The translations under genes and the position numbers were made by a program. The notes beneath the pieces are model-generated. The model ran no database searches, was not told the DNA's origin, and worked only from the letters and a program-made list of their open reading frames with translations. From Caprimulgus europaeus (Eukaryota > Chordata > Aves > Caprimulgiformes > Caprimulgidae), in the NCBI GenBank assembly GCA_907165065.1, contig OU015540.1, positions 3,332,001 to 3,396,000 on the forward strand: a stretch of DNA of 64,000 bases. Direction: 5' to 3'. How positions within the stretch are numbered: position 1 is the stretch's first letter; every line of letters begins with the position of its first letter. Shown here in pieces: positions 46,201 through 59,850 of this stretch.

Positions 46201-49200
46201 TCCAGCCTTTGGCTGTGGTCAGCAACACAGAAACATTGGACCTTTTTGTTAGGTCACGGCTGTGATCCTGCAACTGCTCAGGTTCCTGGCCAAGATCTTC
46301 CTAATTTTAACCAGATGGGAATTTGGTCTCAGGCTCTGCCCCATCTTGAGCCCTGGCATCATTCAAGGGACCATTTCAGGGTCCTGGTGTCCTTGGCTCC
46401 TTGGAGGTGCTGATGGAATAGTGGGTTCATAAGCTGAAGCACTGTTTTAGCCAGAGAGATTTAGGTCCTGGAGCGGGAGCCCTGGAGGTCTGGCTGCCCC
46501 CAGACAGGCAGCTCTATACCAGCACATGCTCCCAGAGCTGCTGGTGCCCCAGGTACTGTTGGGGTTTAAGGTCCAGCTGGTGTGAACAAGCAGCACCCAA
46601 CACACTTGAAGCTCCCTGGTGCCTCCTGGAGCTCACCCTGCTTTGGCAGAGCCACCAGCTGCTGGGGAAATTCTGCAGTGCCCCATCCTGGGACTGCTGT
46701 GGGGAGAAGGACCACCAACCCATGGCCAGGAGATGCCATCCTCGAGGAGAGTGGCTGCCTCTCCCAGGGAGCCCAGCATATGGAGCAGAGCATGGGAGAA
46801 GAGGTGGCACAGGAGGTTTGGCCAAGCTGCTTGTAGCTGCAGGCTGGGTGTTGGAGCTGCAGGGCACTGACCTGGCTGTGAAGGCCAGCGCTTCTGTACA
46901 CCAAGTCTTGCGGGGAGAATGAGAACAATTCAAGGGCACAGGGAGTGTCCAACGATCTCGTGATGTTCACTGGTGCCACTCCACCACTGAGCAAACATGG
47001 GCTGTCCCAGGCTGCATGCCACCCCAGGGGAGGCACCCAGGCCAGCACATGGGCAAGGGGAGCATTGAGGGCTTCTTGTGCAAGATCAGCTACGTAGAAG
47101 TGTGGATCCAGGAAAACACGCAGCCAGATCCACCGCAGCCACCAGCCTGGCCCATCTCTGGGTGCAAGAGGCTCTGAAGCTCACTGACTCCATCAGCACC
47201 CCAGGGTGGTGGGTCCTGGGAGCCACTAGTCCCCACAGGGTCCCACCAGGCCATCCCAGAGCTGGGCATGATCACTCCCAGCCTGTTTCCACCCACTGCA
47301 AAGAAGCAAAACTCACAAGAGCAAGGCAGGAGCTTGGAGTGTGAATTTGGGGCGTCCCTGAGGAAAGCAGACCCTCCAGAGAAAAGTGCCGTTGTTACCA
47401 CCAAGCAAAAGCAGGCCTGGATCCCTGCTGGCCCTCAGCAGCAGCGAGGTGACTCAGCAACGTCCCCGCCGTTATTTACAAATACCGAGTTCGCCGCAGA
47501 ACACGTGCCGAGAAACGCGTGAGGCAGCGGCGTTGGCACTCTTGATACGCAATCGTGGCCTTGAAGCGATGCTGCAAGAGCCTGCACCAGTGCCCAGCCC
47601 TGGCAAGGGTTGCTTCCCCAACCCACCTGGATGCACATCCTGCGTGTTGGGAAGAGGATGGAGCAGAACAGCACATCTGTGTGCATCCATGAGCACACAC
47701 AACCCTGTGCTCGTGCATCCGTGGGTCCCAGAGCAGCAGTGCCCTGCTCGTGGGCACGGTGCCGGTGTCACAGCTGGCTCTGTTCAGAGGACAGACCTGT
47801 GAGATCATTTTATCTGGATGTGTGTGACAGGGACTTGCTGATGGGGCTGCACTAAGGACTTGATTGAAATCCCTGCTCCTTTTTCTTGGTGTAGTTCTTA
47901 TTCTGCTAAAAGTGGGTCAGGCTTTGTTTGTGTGTTTGTCAGGTTCCCTTCAAGTGCGGCAGGAAAAGCCATTACCTGATGTTTGAGCACTTCAAAATGT
48001 TGCTCTTGCAGGGGGAGAGGAGAGGGGCTTTGTTTAGGCTTTGTTTTGGCACCACTGAAAAGGCATCAGGTGAAGATTTTAGCCTGTCCTTTGATTGAAT
48101 TGCAAATACTATTTCACTATAATTTGCCTAATTACTGCAAGCAGACTAATTTTACATGGGCTTTGCAAGATGAATCAGATGTCCTTGAAGAATAGTTTTA
48201 TATGCCAGAGCAGTGGGTTTCTGGGGCAGCACTGGCATGGTGGGAGACATGTATCTCTTGTAAATCAAGATGCTGGAAGATGGAGAAGTCTCCATCCATC
48301 ATCTCCATCCTCCTGGTCTGGGGAAAGGTGCATTTCTGCAGGGCCACAGCCATGGTGAGAGCAGCATCTTGGTCACCCTTCCTCCTCCTAGCCCTGGGCT
48401 CCATTTGACAACCACAGCGGAGCCTGGACCCCCAGGATGCTGCCATCCCCCTGCCTGGAGCAGCCTGGCCCCCTCCTCAACCACACTGGCAGCTCTATCC
48501 CGTGTTTGGTGGCTTGTCATGGTCACACATCCCCGCCCCGAGGAGCCCTGCTTGCCAAGGGTTTAATGTTTAGCCGCTAATAAACAAAGCGTATCAGAGA
48601 GGTTTTGCTGACCAGGGAGCGAAACTTTCCTGGGAATTTTATTTGGTTTTGCAGCACAAACAAGGCCAGGATGTGGTGGCACACTTGCCTCAGATAAAAG
48701 TTTTCACTGGAACATGGCCTGGGTTTTCCTAGAGCTGCCTCCCTCCCTCCAGCTCCCTCTCCCTTGCTCTCAGCTGCCCCTCGGGCATCGGCTGGTGATC
48801 CGGTGCTCAGCCACATCCCATCCAAAAGCTTTCTTGCCATCCCAGCTGCACTCTGATTTATCTGAGGAGGAGTTGTTCGTTGAGCTGGGATTGGTTTGGG
48901 CTTTTGGCTCTGAGCAGCTGCTGGGGAACAGGACTTGCTTCATTCTAGCAGTGTCAAAATAAGGTTTTCAATCAATGTCAAGGGGGAAAAGAAAAACCCT
49001 CCTTGTTCTGACTTGAGAAATAAGTGAAGTTGTCCTTTACACGTTTCCCCCGTGGGCATTTCTCAGCCAGAAGCCTGACTTTTTCCCCCAAAAGAATGTG
49101 CTCTAAAGCCCAGCTCAGCAACTACTGCTCAGTGACCACCAAGTGCCCACGGCTTGATCCAGCCTGGAGCCAGCTTTGGTCCATTTCTACCTGCAGATAA

Positions 49201-49826
49201 AGCTGAGCCCAGCCTGGCTTCTCCTGCAACAGCAGCCAGCAGAGAGGGGAGCCAGAGCATCACACAGAGCAATTCAGTCCATGACACCATCTTCTAAACC
49301 CCGCGTGGCTCAGCTGGTTTCATCATTAATCTGAATGCAAACACATGGCACTAGAGAGGGGCCTTTGGTTCTCAGATAAACACTTGCCCATCCTTGCTCT
49401 CTCTCTCTTCCCCCCACAAACCTGGCCCTCCTGGCACTGCAGGAGGCTCTTTGGATGCTCCCACTGCATTTTGCTCTTCCTCCATGGCAATGGCAGCTCC
49501 TGGCAAGGCTGGGCACTTTGTCTCTCCCATCCAAGGATTACACCAGGAGCTGGCTGCCAGCCAACCCGTTACAGCATCTCTCAGCAACTGCAAAGATAAT
49601 TGCCATAAGTCTAATTGTTCCTGCTGAATAACGAACATTTTGCATCATCAGCCCCAGCTGCTGAGAGAGGATCATCTGAGTTGCTATTTCAGAGGTGGAA
49701 AGCGGCTCCACTGTGCTGGGAAAGGCTGAACCAGGCTGGATCTGACCACCCGGAGCAAAACCCCGGCACCAAGCCCCCACTGACAGCGGCACAAGTGTGC
49801 TCATGCACGTCTGTGCAAACACACAA

Positions 49827-49831
<5 letters not shown>
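43244..49831. other. Intergenic region beyond MED9, no recognised gene
   Basis: I looked on both strands for the expected NT5M exons and other conserved protein blocks and recognised none. The ORFs present are short and overlap in several frames. The region holds mostly unique sequence of moderate GC content. Confidence 0.5.

Positions 49832-49871
<40 letters not shown>
49832..49871. repeat. (TG)20 microsatellite
   Basis: Forty uninterrupted bases of alternating T and G. It generates the Cys-Val and Thr-His runs seen in conceptual translations, which are not real proteins. Confidence 0.98.
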
Positions 49872-49872
<1 letters not shown>

Positions 49873-50725
49873 AGCTGCTCCCATGCTGGGAACCCCCAGA
49901 CCTATTTTCCTGCCAACACAAAGGGCTCCTGCTCCAGCCTTCCCTGGTGAGGGCTGTGGTTTGAGCTCCTTCGCACAAGCACTGGTGGCCATGAGCTCCA
50001 GAGGATGGGCAATCTCTGAGGTTCTTCTTTTCCTCCTGTTGCTACATTTTATGTTTTAAACTAGCTAACAGGCTCACAAACCAGGCAATTGCAGGGGGGG
50101 AGCTGACAGACGAGCAGACAGAAACCTCCTCCCCTCAGAAACCAAGCTTGGAAGGAATCGCCTTTGCGGTGCGGAGCCGCTGCTCAGTGTCATGAGCTGT
50201 GTGGGTTCTCAAACACATCCCATTGCTCCTGCTCTGGTGGTGCCCCTCGTGTGGAGTGATGCCATTGCAGACAGCGGGCTTTGCCACAGCCTCCCCACGC
50301 TGCTGCACTGGGCAGACCTGCTCCGTGCTGGTGAGACACGCGGCCCAGGCTGGGACCGCAGTGAACATCACCCTCTCCCCCCGAGCGATGGAGCGGCTGG
50401 AACAGCCACGTGGCAGAAACCCCTGACTGGGCATTGATTTCTCCTCCACCAACACATGCTCTGCAAGACCCAGGGACTTGCAGGGCCAACCACAGCTGAG
50501 GCTGCTCTGATGTACGAGGCTCTCTTGGCAGCAGGAGTGAGCGTTTGAGCAAGCTGAGAGTGCAGCACTTCACTCCCTGCACCCCGTCCAGCACCTGGCA
50601 TGGCTGCTGGTGATTGCTTGGTGCTGCAGGATGTATTGAGCCAGCTGCAGCATCCCTGCTCTGCTTATCCTCACAAACATGCAGTTTTGGGGCAGAATCA
50701 GCAGAGGCTGTCCATCCTGTCTGTC
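49872..50725. other. Intergenic region, no recognised gene
   Basis: Unique sequence between two simple-repeat arrays. No coding or RNA gene is recognised. Confidence 0.5.
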
Positions 50726-50840
50726 ATCCCATCCCATCCCATCCCATCCCATCCCATCCCATCCCATCCCATCCCATCCCATCCCATCCCATCCCATCCC
50801 ATCCCATCCCATCCCATCCCATCCCATCCCATCCCATCCC
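50726..50840. repeat. (ATCCC)23 pentamer satellite
   Basis: Twenty-three perfect copies of ATCCC on the + strand (GGGAT on the - strand). The - strand has GGG at every fifth base, so G-quadruplex formation is possible. Absence of mismatches suggests active length change. Confidence 0.98.
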
Positions 50841-52654
50841 ACAGCTCCTAGCCCAGCCTTGGTCTCCACACCTTACTTGCTTTTTATTTATTTTTATTAT
50901 TATTTTTTTTATTTATTCTCCCCAAACCAGGAGGAGAACCAGCCAAATTGTCAAGTGCAAACCCTGTTCTCAGAGCAACACATCTCGAGTTAGCCCTCCA
51001 GGCTCCTCGAGCTCACCAAAACTTTCAAACACTGTTTTTCCCTCCTGTGCTCTGGAGGTTGCATGGTCACAGCCCAGTGATGCTGGGCATTAGGGTCCAT
51101 GCTCTGCTGCCTCTGCCCTGTGACTGTGGCCAAGCTGCCTTTGTCATACCCTGCGCTGGCTGCTGGAAGGGGTTTGGGGGCATCAATGTGGCATAAAGAC
51201 TTAAGGCAAAAGGGTTTTCCTGCCTGGTTGTCACTCGTGCCCCTAATGTCATGCACAAGCCCCTGGAAATGAGTTTGCAAAGGGTGCTGCTGGGCATGCC
51301 TTGGGAAAGGGTGATTGGGGGCCTGAGATAAGAGTCCTACGGGCTGGCTGGGAAAGGAGAGAGAGGAAAAAATGTCTCAGGGCAAGAGAGGGGAGAGATA
51401 AGAAGCACATCTGGGCTGGGAGCATGAAGCCGTCAGCCTCCCTGGCGCCATGGGGCTGCAGGGTGGCTGGATCCAGGCTGTGACAGCCTTGGATGGGGCT
51501 GGCCATGTGGCAAAGCCAGCTCGCTGGCAGGGCTGGGGGAGAGCCACCTGGGAGCCCTCTGCCAAAACCCTCCAGCTGCGGAGGGCAGGGAGGAGACAGG
51601 GACCTGCTCCTGCTCCCAAGGGCTGTGAGGGGAAGGGGTGATGGGGATGGCTCACCCCAATGCTGTGCAACCCACACCCCACTCTCAGCTCCAACCCAGG
51701 GCACAGGATTCGATAAGTGCCAGAGCACAGGCTGCACTTGAGAGAGGAAAATGCTAATTTAGCACAGTGAGCTTGTTCTGTCAGTGAGTGTATGTGACAC
51801 CTTTGGGAACTGCAATGCCATGCCTTTCCTATCAGCTCGAGTTTAGGTTTTGTACTGACACAGCCTCTGCCACTACTGGGCTGGGAGGGAAGGCACCACC
51901 CCTGTGATCCAGCTGGGCCCTCGTGTTGGATTCGTGCACTGTTGCCTCGTAATTGCAGTTCTTCATGTTCTCTGAAAACAAAAGGCATAATTAGCAGGAG
52001 GATGGGAAATGTGGGGAGCTGGGAGCAGCTTCCGGAGCTGGCAGTGAGGGGACGGCTGCTGGAGGGCTGGGCTGTGGCTCCCACTCTTGCAGGAGCCCAT
52101 CTCCCCACCACCAAACCAGCCACTGGCATTTCTCCTGCCACCATCCCTGTCCTTCTCCTTTGGTGTGCTGCATCCGCTCAGGCATCCTGGGGGGAAAACT
52201 GGGTGCTGGCAAGAGCTCCTCGCTCTCATCCCACCACCACCGCACCCCTGAGAGCACACAAACACTCTTTTTTTGCCAGCTCTCTATTTGCAGGCGCGGT
52301 ATATACAGTATAATCCACCCACAGGCTCTCCAGGCTGTACTTGGCCGGGAAGGACAGAACATCCTTGTGATTCGAAAGGTCAAAGTGAATGTCAATACAC
52401 TGGCGGCTTGAGTCAGCAGGAATGCCAAAGCTGCCTTGGGGACACAGGGTGCTCAGAGGGAGAGTCCAGGCTGTTGGGTACGCTGGTCCCTGCAAAACAG
52501 GCACGGGGTCCCTGAAAGTGCTCTGCTTGCTGCAGGGCTGGGTGTAATAAGAATATCAGGGTGTGCAAACAGCTTTGCCTGCTCAGCCCAGAGGTCCCTG
52601 TACCCCCGTCTCCACTCCTGGATAGCGAGGGGGTAAACAGGTCGTGATACCCCT
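50841..52654. other. Intergenic region with one unassigned open stretch
   Basis: No known gene is recognised. The - strand at 52226-52504 is open for 92 codons and includes CIDIHFDLSNHKDVL and ESLWVDYTVY. Its composition is less repetitive than most background ORFs here, but I cannot assign it to a family. Confidence 0.4.
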
Positions 52655-52865
52655 CATAGAATCCCAGCATTGCCTGGATTGGAAAAGTCCTTTAAGCTCA
52701 TCGAGTCCAACCATGAACCCAACACTGACCAGTCCCCAACTGACCCATGTCCCTCAGCACTGTGTCTACACGACTCTTCAATCCCTCCAGGGATGGGGAC
52801 TCCACCACTTTCAATGCCTGAGAACCCTTTCAGGAAATGAATTCTTCCTAATATCCACAACATTC
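52655..52865 (-). mobile_element. CR1 LINE 3' fragment
   Basis: The + strand begins ATAGAATCCCAGCATTGCCT and continues GGATTGGAAAAGTCCTTTAA, TCGAGTCCAACCATGAACCC and GACTCTTCAATCCCTCCAGG. This is the reverse complement of the young CR1 subfamily also seen at 21183 and 27893. Confidence 0.9.
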
Positions 52866-55800
52866 TCCCAGCCTCCTCCAGTTTCTGGCTCCAAAGCCCA
52901 GCCCTGCCTCCTCCCCGGAGTTCTGGTGCAGGATTTTCCTCTGAGGGCTTTTGCAGGTCCTGGATGTGGAGGCTGCTCCCAGTCCACGGGGAAAACACAG
53001 CCATTTACTCTGGGATCCAGAGGGCAGCGAGTCCTGCAGACCCCTGGGCTGGGAGCAACTGCCCAGAGCTCAAGGCTGGAGCAGGACCAGCACCCACCTT
53101 GGTCAGACCTCTTCCTCCTCCTCCCTGGTGGAGAGAAACTACTGTCACTTCTGGCTGGGCTGGAGGAAACTCGGCTTGGGCAGCCGGCTGGGATTGATTT
53201 CCAAGTGACAGAGGCGCTCGCATGTCATAGAATCATGTCCCTTCAGCTCCCAGCCCTGTGCCTAACGATTTTCTCTGCTAATAATCTCCACTGAGCAGGC
53301 AGCCACGCATGCAGGCACAGAGCATGGGGTGAGGGATCCGAGCCTGATGTGGCCATGGCAGGCCCATGCTGCTGTTCCTGACTTATGGACCCTTTGCATT
53401 TCTCCCCCACTCATCCCAGCAGGCGGGTGCTCACAAAGCCCTCAATGCTGGCAGCACCAGCCCCTCTAACGATGGCCCCATCTAAGGAGAACAAAGCCTT
53501 CTTGGGGCTTGGGGGATTTGGATTTGGGTAATCCCTTCACGGTGGCAGGGCAGATCCTGGGAGCTGATGATGTTTTTCAGCAGAGCTTTGGAGGCTTCAG
53601 GGCCATGCTGGATGCAGGAGGTCTATGGTGTGGTCCTCTTGGACGCATCATTCCCACACATCTCCCTTCCCTCCAGCACTCCTGGGCAGTGCAGGGAGCA
53701 GGAATGAGAACATGAAAGTGGGTGCAAGTTTCTCCAAACACCGACTTTCGGGAAGGCCTCCGTCTCTCACCAGCCTGGCAGCGGTGGCAGGGAGAGAGCA
53801 GCGGCACGCATCGGTCCCGCCTGTGCCGAGGTCAGCGGGAGCTGGCAGTGCTGCCCAGCCTGTCAGGGCTCTCCCGGCCCCGACCTTTCTGGCTTTGAAA
53901 ACAGGACGGGAACAAGATGCACTTTTGTTTTCAGTTTGGGAGCTGGAACGGGACCTTCGGGCTGTTCCTGGGACGTTACGGCGTCCCAGCTGCGGGGGGG
54001 GACGGATCCTGCTCCGACACCCCGGGCAGCCTCGCTGCACCCTTGCACTGTTCCTATTCTGTCCTTCAGCAGCAGAGCCCAAAGCTCTCCCCATCCTCTT
54101 CTGCAGCCAGGCTGGCTGCAGGAGCTTCCCCAGGGTCACCGTCGGGGACGAGAGGCTCTCATGAAGGGACAACCGTCAGCTGGAAACCCACCAGCTCTCA
54201 CCACGGCTCATGTGCCTGGTGAGTCCCGGAGAGGTCAGGGAGTTTGTGCCTCTTCTCGATGCAAAACATGACTGTTGCCCTCAGTGGCACAGGGCACTGA
54301 ACTAGAAAACCAGTGTATGAGGAATGTGGGTGCCCCCACCTTGTCTCATCCCTAAAACCTGTCTTGTGGCCACCAAGCAGTGACCCAAGACCATGTTGCA
54401 GTGACACAGCCAGGGGCAGGGAGTGGCTGTGGCTTGCAGCAAGGCCATGCTTATGCCCATTGTATGAGGAAAAATGCAGTTGAGCCCCATGTCCAATGAC
54501 AAGCAGAGTCAGCTGGTCCTTACCCAGGGACCTGGGGACCTCCAAGTCACAGAAGTTAGGGTCAACATGACCCTGTACCACCAAAATTAGGAAGATGGCC
54601 CAGGGGAGCCCCTCTGGCACTGGTTTGCTGCTCAATATATTGGCCATGAGGTGGGCAGGCAGCAGATGACGAGAGTATTTTCTCCTCTGGTGTGGAAAGG
54701 ACTATTTCTAGAAGAAAAGGCAAATCACCCACATCCCTCTGATAGCCAGTGGGTGCTGGCACCTCGCTGTCACCCAGCGCCTGCCCCGGAACAGCCCCAA
54801 GGACAAAACGCTCAGCAGTTCACTGCTTCCTGGCCCCGCTCCTTATCAATCTCCCACACCCACAAATGGAGAAATAATCTGCTGGGTTCCCGTATAGGAG
54901 ATTGTGGAGCTGGGCAGTGATGAGAAGTGACACGGGCTCTGCCACATCGGTGTGCGTGGCAATCGCTGCCAGCACGGACACTCTTCCAGCACTTCCCAGC
55001 AAATCCCAGGGATGTGCCCCACAGCTCCCTGGGAGCCACTCGTGCTTGTCTGCCAGGGTTACCTGCCCCTCTCGTGTGCTGAGAGCCCATTTAATCTTGT
55101 TGAGTGACAAATTCATGTCACCCTTCACAGGCTCAGGCTTTCCATCATGGCAGGGAAACATGGTTTTTTAAAAGAAAATCAAGATTTCCAGGTAATCTCA
55201 GCAGTGGGGGCCTTAGGAATTCATTAGGAAAAAAAAAAGCTCCTTCTCAACTGCCTGTGGCACAGAAAGACAATGTGAGGTGTTTGTGTGTCCTATAGTG
55301 TCTGGTCCAAAATCTCCCCAGATCTCCCCAAATCCTTCTGCTGGCAGAGCTCAGCCAGGGCTGGGCAAGGACAGGTGCCCATGGGCTGGGAGCCACTATG
55401 GGGCTGGAAACAGGAGGGTTGTAAAGTGTGGGGCTGGGGAAGGATTTGGGACCCCCTGGGGCAGCTCCACCCCTGTCCCCTTTGGCCACAGCCCCTCCAC
55501 AGCACAGTAACCCCCAGCATCTCCTTGAACCCCCCAGTATTGTGTATTCCTGCCCCGTGCCCCCGTTGCCCTGAGCAGTCCCTTTTCCTGGTGCCAGCAC
55601 AGGGGTTCACATAGGAGCCAGGTCAGGGGCTGGATCCACCTGGAAGCACCTGCCCTGCCAAAAGGCTTCGTGCCCCAATTCCCTGCACGGCTCCTGCTGG
55701 ATCGGTGCCACCTCGAGGTGCTGCAGTGCCAGCACCCCCCTGCTCCGGGCTCTTGTTTGTGCCACTGGGTAATATTGTCCCTGTGAAAAACATGCTCTTT

Positions 55801-58800
55801 GTTTTTGCTGCCTCAGGGCTGAACCGTTGCCCTCCTCGGGGACGGGTCCCTGAAGGCTGGCGGGGATTTATAGCTTGTCATGATTTATGCTGGAGGTGGA
55901 GCGGGACGGAGCCTTCACAGCCAGAAGGGACCCAACAGCAGGACTGTCCCAGCATGACCTTACCTGGCTGTGCAGGGTAAAAGCCTTGGGGACAGATAAG
56001 TGTCCCCTGAGGACAGTGGTGGCATCCACAGGACGGGTCACAAGGTGCACATGTTCAGAATCACTCATCCACCTCCTGGGAAAAAAACAGATGGGAGACT
56101 TTAAAATGCAAATTTTTGCCTCTAGTTCAGGGGTTTGCTCCTCTGCTCCTGCCCAGGGGGGTCACAAGGTGGGAGCTGGCACTGCCAAGAGGGACACTGA
56201 GTGACCTGAAGGCAACGTAAAGTGAGGTGAATGGCTGCAAACGTGGTGCTGACTTGGAGAAATGAGCTGAGCAATACAGCCAAGCAGAGGGGCTGTGGAA
56301 ATAAGGGGCTACTGAGTAATTTGGGCCTGGGGACATCCCCAGGCACCTCTTCTCCTTGCGCTACTGCCAAGCGATCCCCGAGAGCCGACCCCAAACCCAA
56401 TCGCTTCCCCTCAGCCACCACTGACTGATCCCTTCCCACCCAGCTCCTCCTTATCGGCGCAGGACTCTGTGGCCAGACCAAACAGCCGCACGTGGGGCAG
56501 CACGGGCAGGGCTGGGACCCAGACGATTAAAGAAAAGCATCTTGTCTTCTGCAGGGTGTCGAAATCCAACCCAGGCAGCTCTGCTTTCCCCGCCCTCCTC
56601 CTCTCCTGGGTGAGAGGTCTGTGGTTGCTCAGCTCTGTTTACTAACCGTGGATATTTTCCCTCCAGCTGTTTCTTTATTTTCGCTGCAAAGCGATGCAGA
56701 ACCACCTTGGCCGAGAGCAGGTGAAAGCCCAGCGCCGATACCTGGCACCAGTTCAGACCAGCAAGAAGCTGGGCATCCTGCCAGGGGGTGGGATGGGACA
56801 TGAGGGGACACGGAGAGCACAGGCTTGGGGGCTGCCATAAGCTGGGGGACATCTGGGGTGCTGGGGCACATGGGATTGCACCAGAACCAGTGCTGGCTGG
56901 GGGATCACCCTCCTCCAGGGCATCTTAGGAGGGTTCTGGGGCCATCAGGACAGGGCTGTCCTCCTTCTGAACCCAGAGTGGAGGTGCCCCCGCCTCCCGC
57001 ATCACCAGCATCCCTCCTGGGACAGGCAGGGACTGTGGCTGGCCTTCCAGACAAAGAACCTTTGGTGACGAAATGCCTCTTGAGCAGCTTTGTACCAGTG
57101 TGGCCGGACATGCCACCAGCCTGCACCAAGGTCACACTCTTCCCACTGGGTTTCTACCAGCCAGTGGGTTATTGCAGAAAGAAAAAGAGATGATTTAGCC
57201 TTAATTTATTCCTGCTGCAAAGAGCCAGGCATCTCTCCCCATGGCCTCAAGCCTGTGCATGTCCAGTGTGGTGGGACTCCTGCCCCATTCCCCCCGTGCC
57301 CCCCGTGAATCCCTTGAGCTCCTGCGAGTTCCCTGCTATCAATTTGCTGTGTGCAGGTCCATGGAGACCCCCTGCATGATGCAAACTTCTTCCAACACAC
57401 TTCCCACTCACTGGAGCCTTTCAGGGACTTGGGCAGACCCCAAATCAACCCAGTTTGGGGTCCTCTGCAAAGGGCTCCAGCACACACGGGCTGTGCCAGC
57501 CCCATCCCAGGCACCGGCACTGGGAAACACCCCGGGGAGCCTGCACGATTGTCCTGGCAGGAGTATCACCTGATTGCTGCTGCTGATAACGGCTTTTTAC
57601 GGCTCTTACCTGAGCTCTCCAGGAGAGGTGAAATGGTTCAACCTCCCACAGCCATAGGGAGAGGGGAGAGAGGTACAAAGAGGAAAAAATGAGTTTGGGG
57701 AGAGCCAAGGTCAGGCTGTGCCAAGTTCTTCTGCCTTCCCAGTGGGTATTGAGGTGGACATCGCACCCTGGGAGAGCCCATTTACCCGCCACTCACCCCC
57801 CACTAATATTTTCCAACTCCAGTGCTCATTTTCACCCAAATTGCACGTAGAAGTAAAAGTCAAAAGGCTATTTCCCTGCGCGTCAGGAGAATTACCAATG
57901 GAGAGTAGAAATAGCTCCTGCTGAGAAAAACACGGTAGCGTGAGCCTGGCCCTTCACGAGACATCAGAGCAGCCACTGAGCAGCACAACTTCACGGGAAA
58001 TCAGGCTTCCTTGGGCTGGCTGCTCGCGGCGATGCTGGGTTTGTTTTGTTCTGGGCTTGAAATACCGGTCAGACAAAAAAAAAAGAAAAATAAAATAATG
58101 CTTTGTAAGTCTTGAATTAAAAGGATGATGCAAAAGCCGCAGGGTGCTCCAGCTAGAAAACGTGAGCGGCTGACAGGCGGCCCCGGCGGGGTGCGAGCTG
58201 TTTGGAGAACATGGGGTTCCTGTGATTAACCTGCGCATATGACTCAATATATAACCACCAGTTACACACTAGATTTAATCTTGGGTCAAAAGTCAGGGAT
58301 AATTCAAACCACGCAGAAAATGTTGATTGCATGCTCGTTGGAGCTGGGGTGGGTTTTTTCTGCTATTCTTTGTTTGGCCCAAACAACCTTTGCAAAACAG
58401 ATGTATCCCGGCCCAGGGCAATAGTGGGGCTGTGTTACCTGTGCCGGCTCCTGTCCTGGCTGGAGCGAGCTCTGCTCCCACACTGGGAGCCTCCTGCTCT
58501 GCCTGTATCCCACATCCAGCTTTCTGAGCCTCATTTCATCTCATGCACTTGCTATGGGGTAAAAAAAAAAGGATGATTCATGCCCTAAACCTCCCGTCTG
58601 AAGCACAGCATCCATCCTCAGCCCAGTTATTTTGCTGTTGGTGCAGGTGACTGCAGTCAAGGTGCCCTCCTCACCCCGAATTAGCAGGGGTGATGCTGCC
58701 TGCTGTGCCCCTGTAGCAGATCAGGTACCGGCTCAGTGCATTCTCAATTTTCCATCAGTCTCTCTCGAGTGCTGCCCCAGTTTCTTGTCTTGGGCAGTTT

Positions 58801-59719
58801 CTTTCCTGACTGAGTCATGAAAGCCACTCTGGTATCAAAAAGATGTCATGGGGATGTTCAGGAACGTCCTGCCTGGTTAGGTTAATTGAGCAAAGGATTT
58901 CAAAGCAGCGTCTCGGAAACATTGATCAGGGAAAGATTTTGTGCTCTGAAGTTTCAGTGGAGGTTGTGGGGAGTGTTGGCTGCTCTGTGCACCCACAGGC
59001 AGGTTGTTGCTCAAACTGATGCTTTCTGGAGGCAGCAGCCATGATTCCTTGTGAGCTGCTTTTCTGATGAAGGCTTCACCGAAGGGAGAAGCCATCCTGC
59101 AGCTTTGCAGAACGCTGTCTTGCGAGGATGGTTATTCATAGGGAACGTGTCGGCCCATCTGCCGGTGGCAGCAGACGTCACTGCCCGGTTGTTGCATGGG
59201 GACAAGGACCTGTCATGGACCACGGCTGAACTCATCCATCACTGAACCTCCTCTGTGCCTCGGTCTCCTCCTAGGTCATTAGGAAGGATGAGTGATCCCT
59301 CCCTTTGCTGTGCAGTGACAGAGAGAAGGATGCAAATAGCCCCTATGAGCACAAGAAGGCTTTTCCCTGTGGGAACACAAGGGAGGCAGGGAAGCAGCAT
59401 CATGTCCATTTTGCAATCAGGAGAAGCAGCAAGACAATCATCTCACAGTTGGGCATGATGACGCTAAACCCCATTTCTGGGCAGACTCTCCCAGTCCTTG
59501 GCTGCTCCTGTCCTCACCGTGGAGCTGGTGGCTCCAGCCTGGTGGTGCTGGCACAGCCAGAGGGGTTTTGCCAGCAAACCAAGGATCTGAGTCTGGACTA
59601 GAGCCAGCCAGAGCCTGGGAGGGCTGATTCCTCTTCCCAACCCCAGTACATCTGCACAGAGAAGAGGGAAAAACCCTTTGGGACAAGGAAGAGAAAGCAC
59701 TGGAACAGGCATAAATAGC

Positions 59720-59850
59720 TTTGTAATAATACTAATGATAGCACTTAGCACGTAGGCAGCAGTTTGCAGAGCAGAGCGCTTTACAAACATTAATTAGTGC
59801 TGGTAGACAGTTCAGTGATATGGTTCCCATTTTGCCAACTACCAAGAGCA
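59720..59850. repeat. Possible ancient CR1/L3-type repeat relic
   Basis: GAGCGCTTTACAAACATTAA, then GGTTCCCATTTTGCCAACTA, match the best-known landmarks of the L3/CR1 ancient repeat (GCGCTTTACAAACATTAA and the following CCCATTTTACAGA box). An AATAATACTAATGATAGCAC stretch sits just before. Confidence 0.5.

Noticed and set aside
49538-50059. Cys-Val and His-Thr repeat peptides
   Set aside because: They are translations of the (TG)20 microsatellite.
50570-51093. Repeat proteins (GWDGM and SHPIP runs)
   Set aside because: They are translations of the (ATCCC)n satellite.
53223-53240. ATAGAATCAT word resembling a CR1 end
   Set aside because: It is too short, with no CR1 sequence following on either strand.
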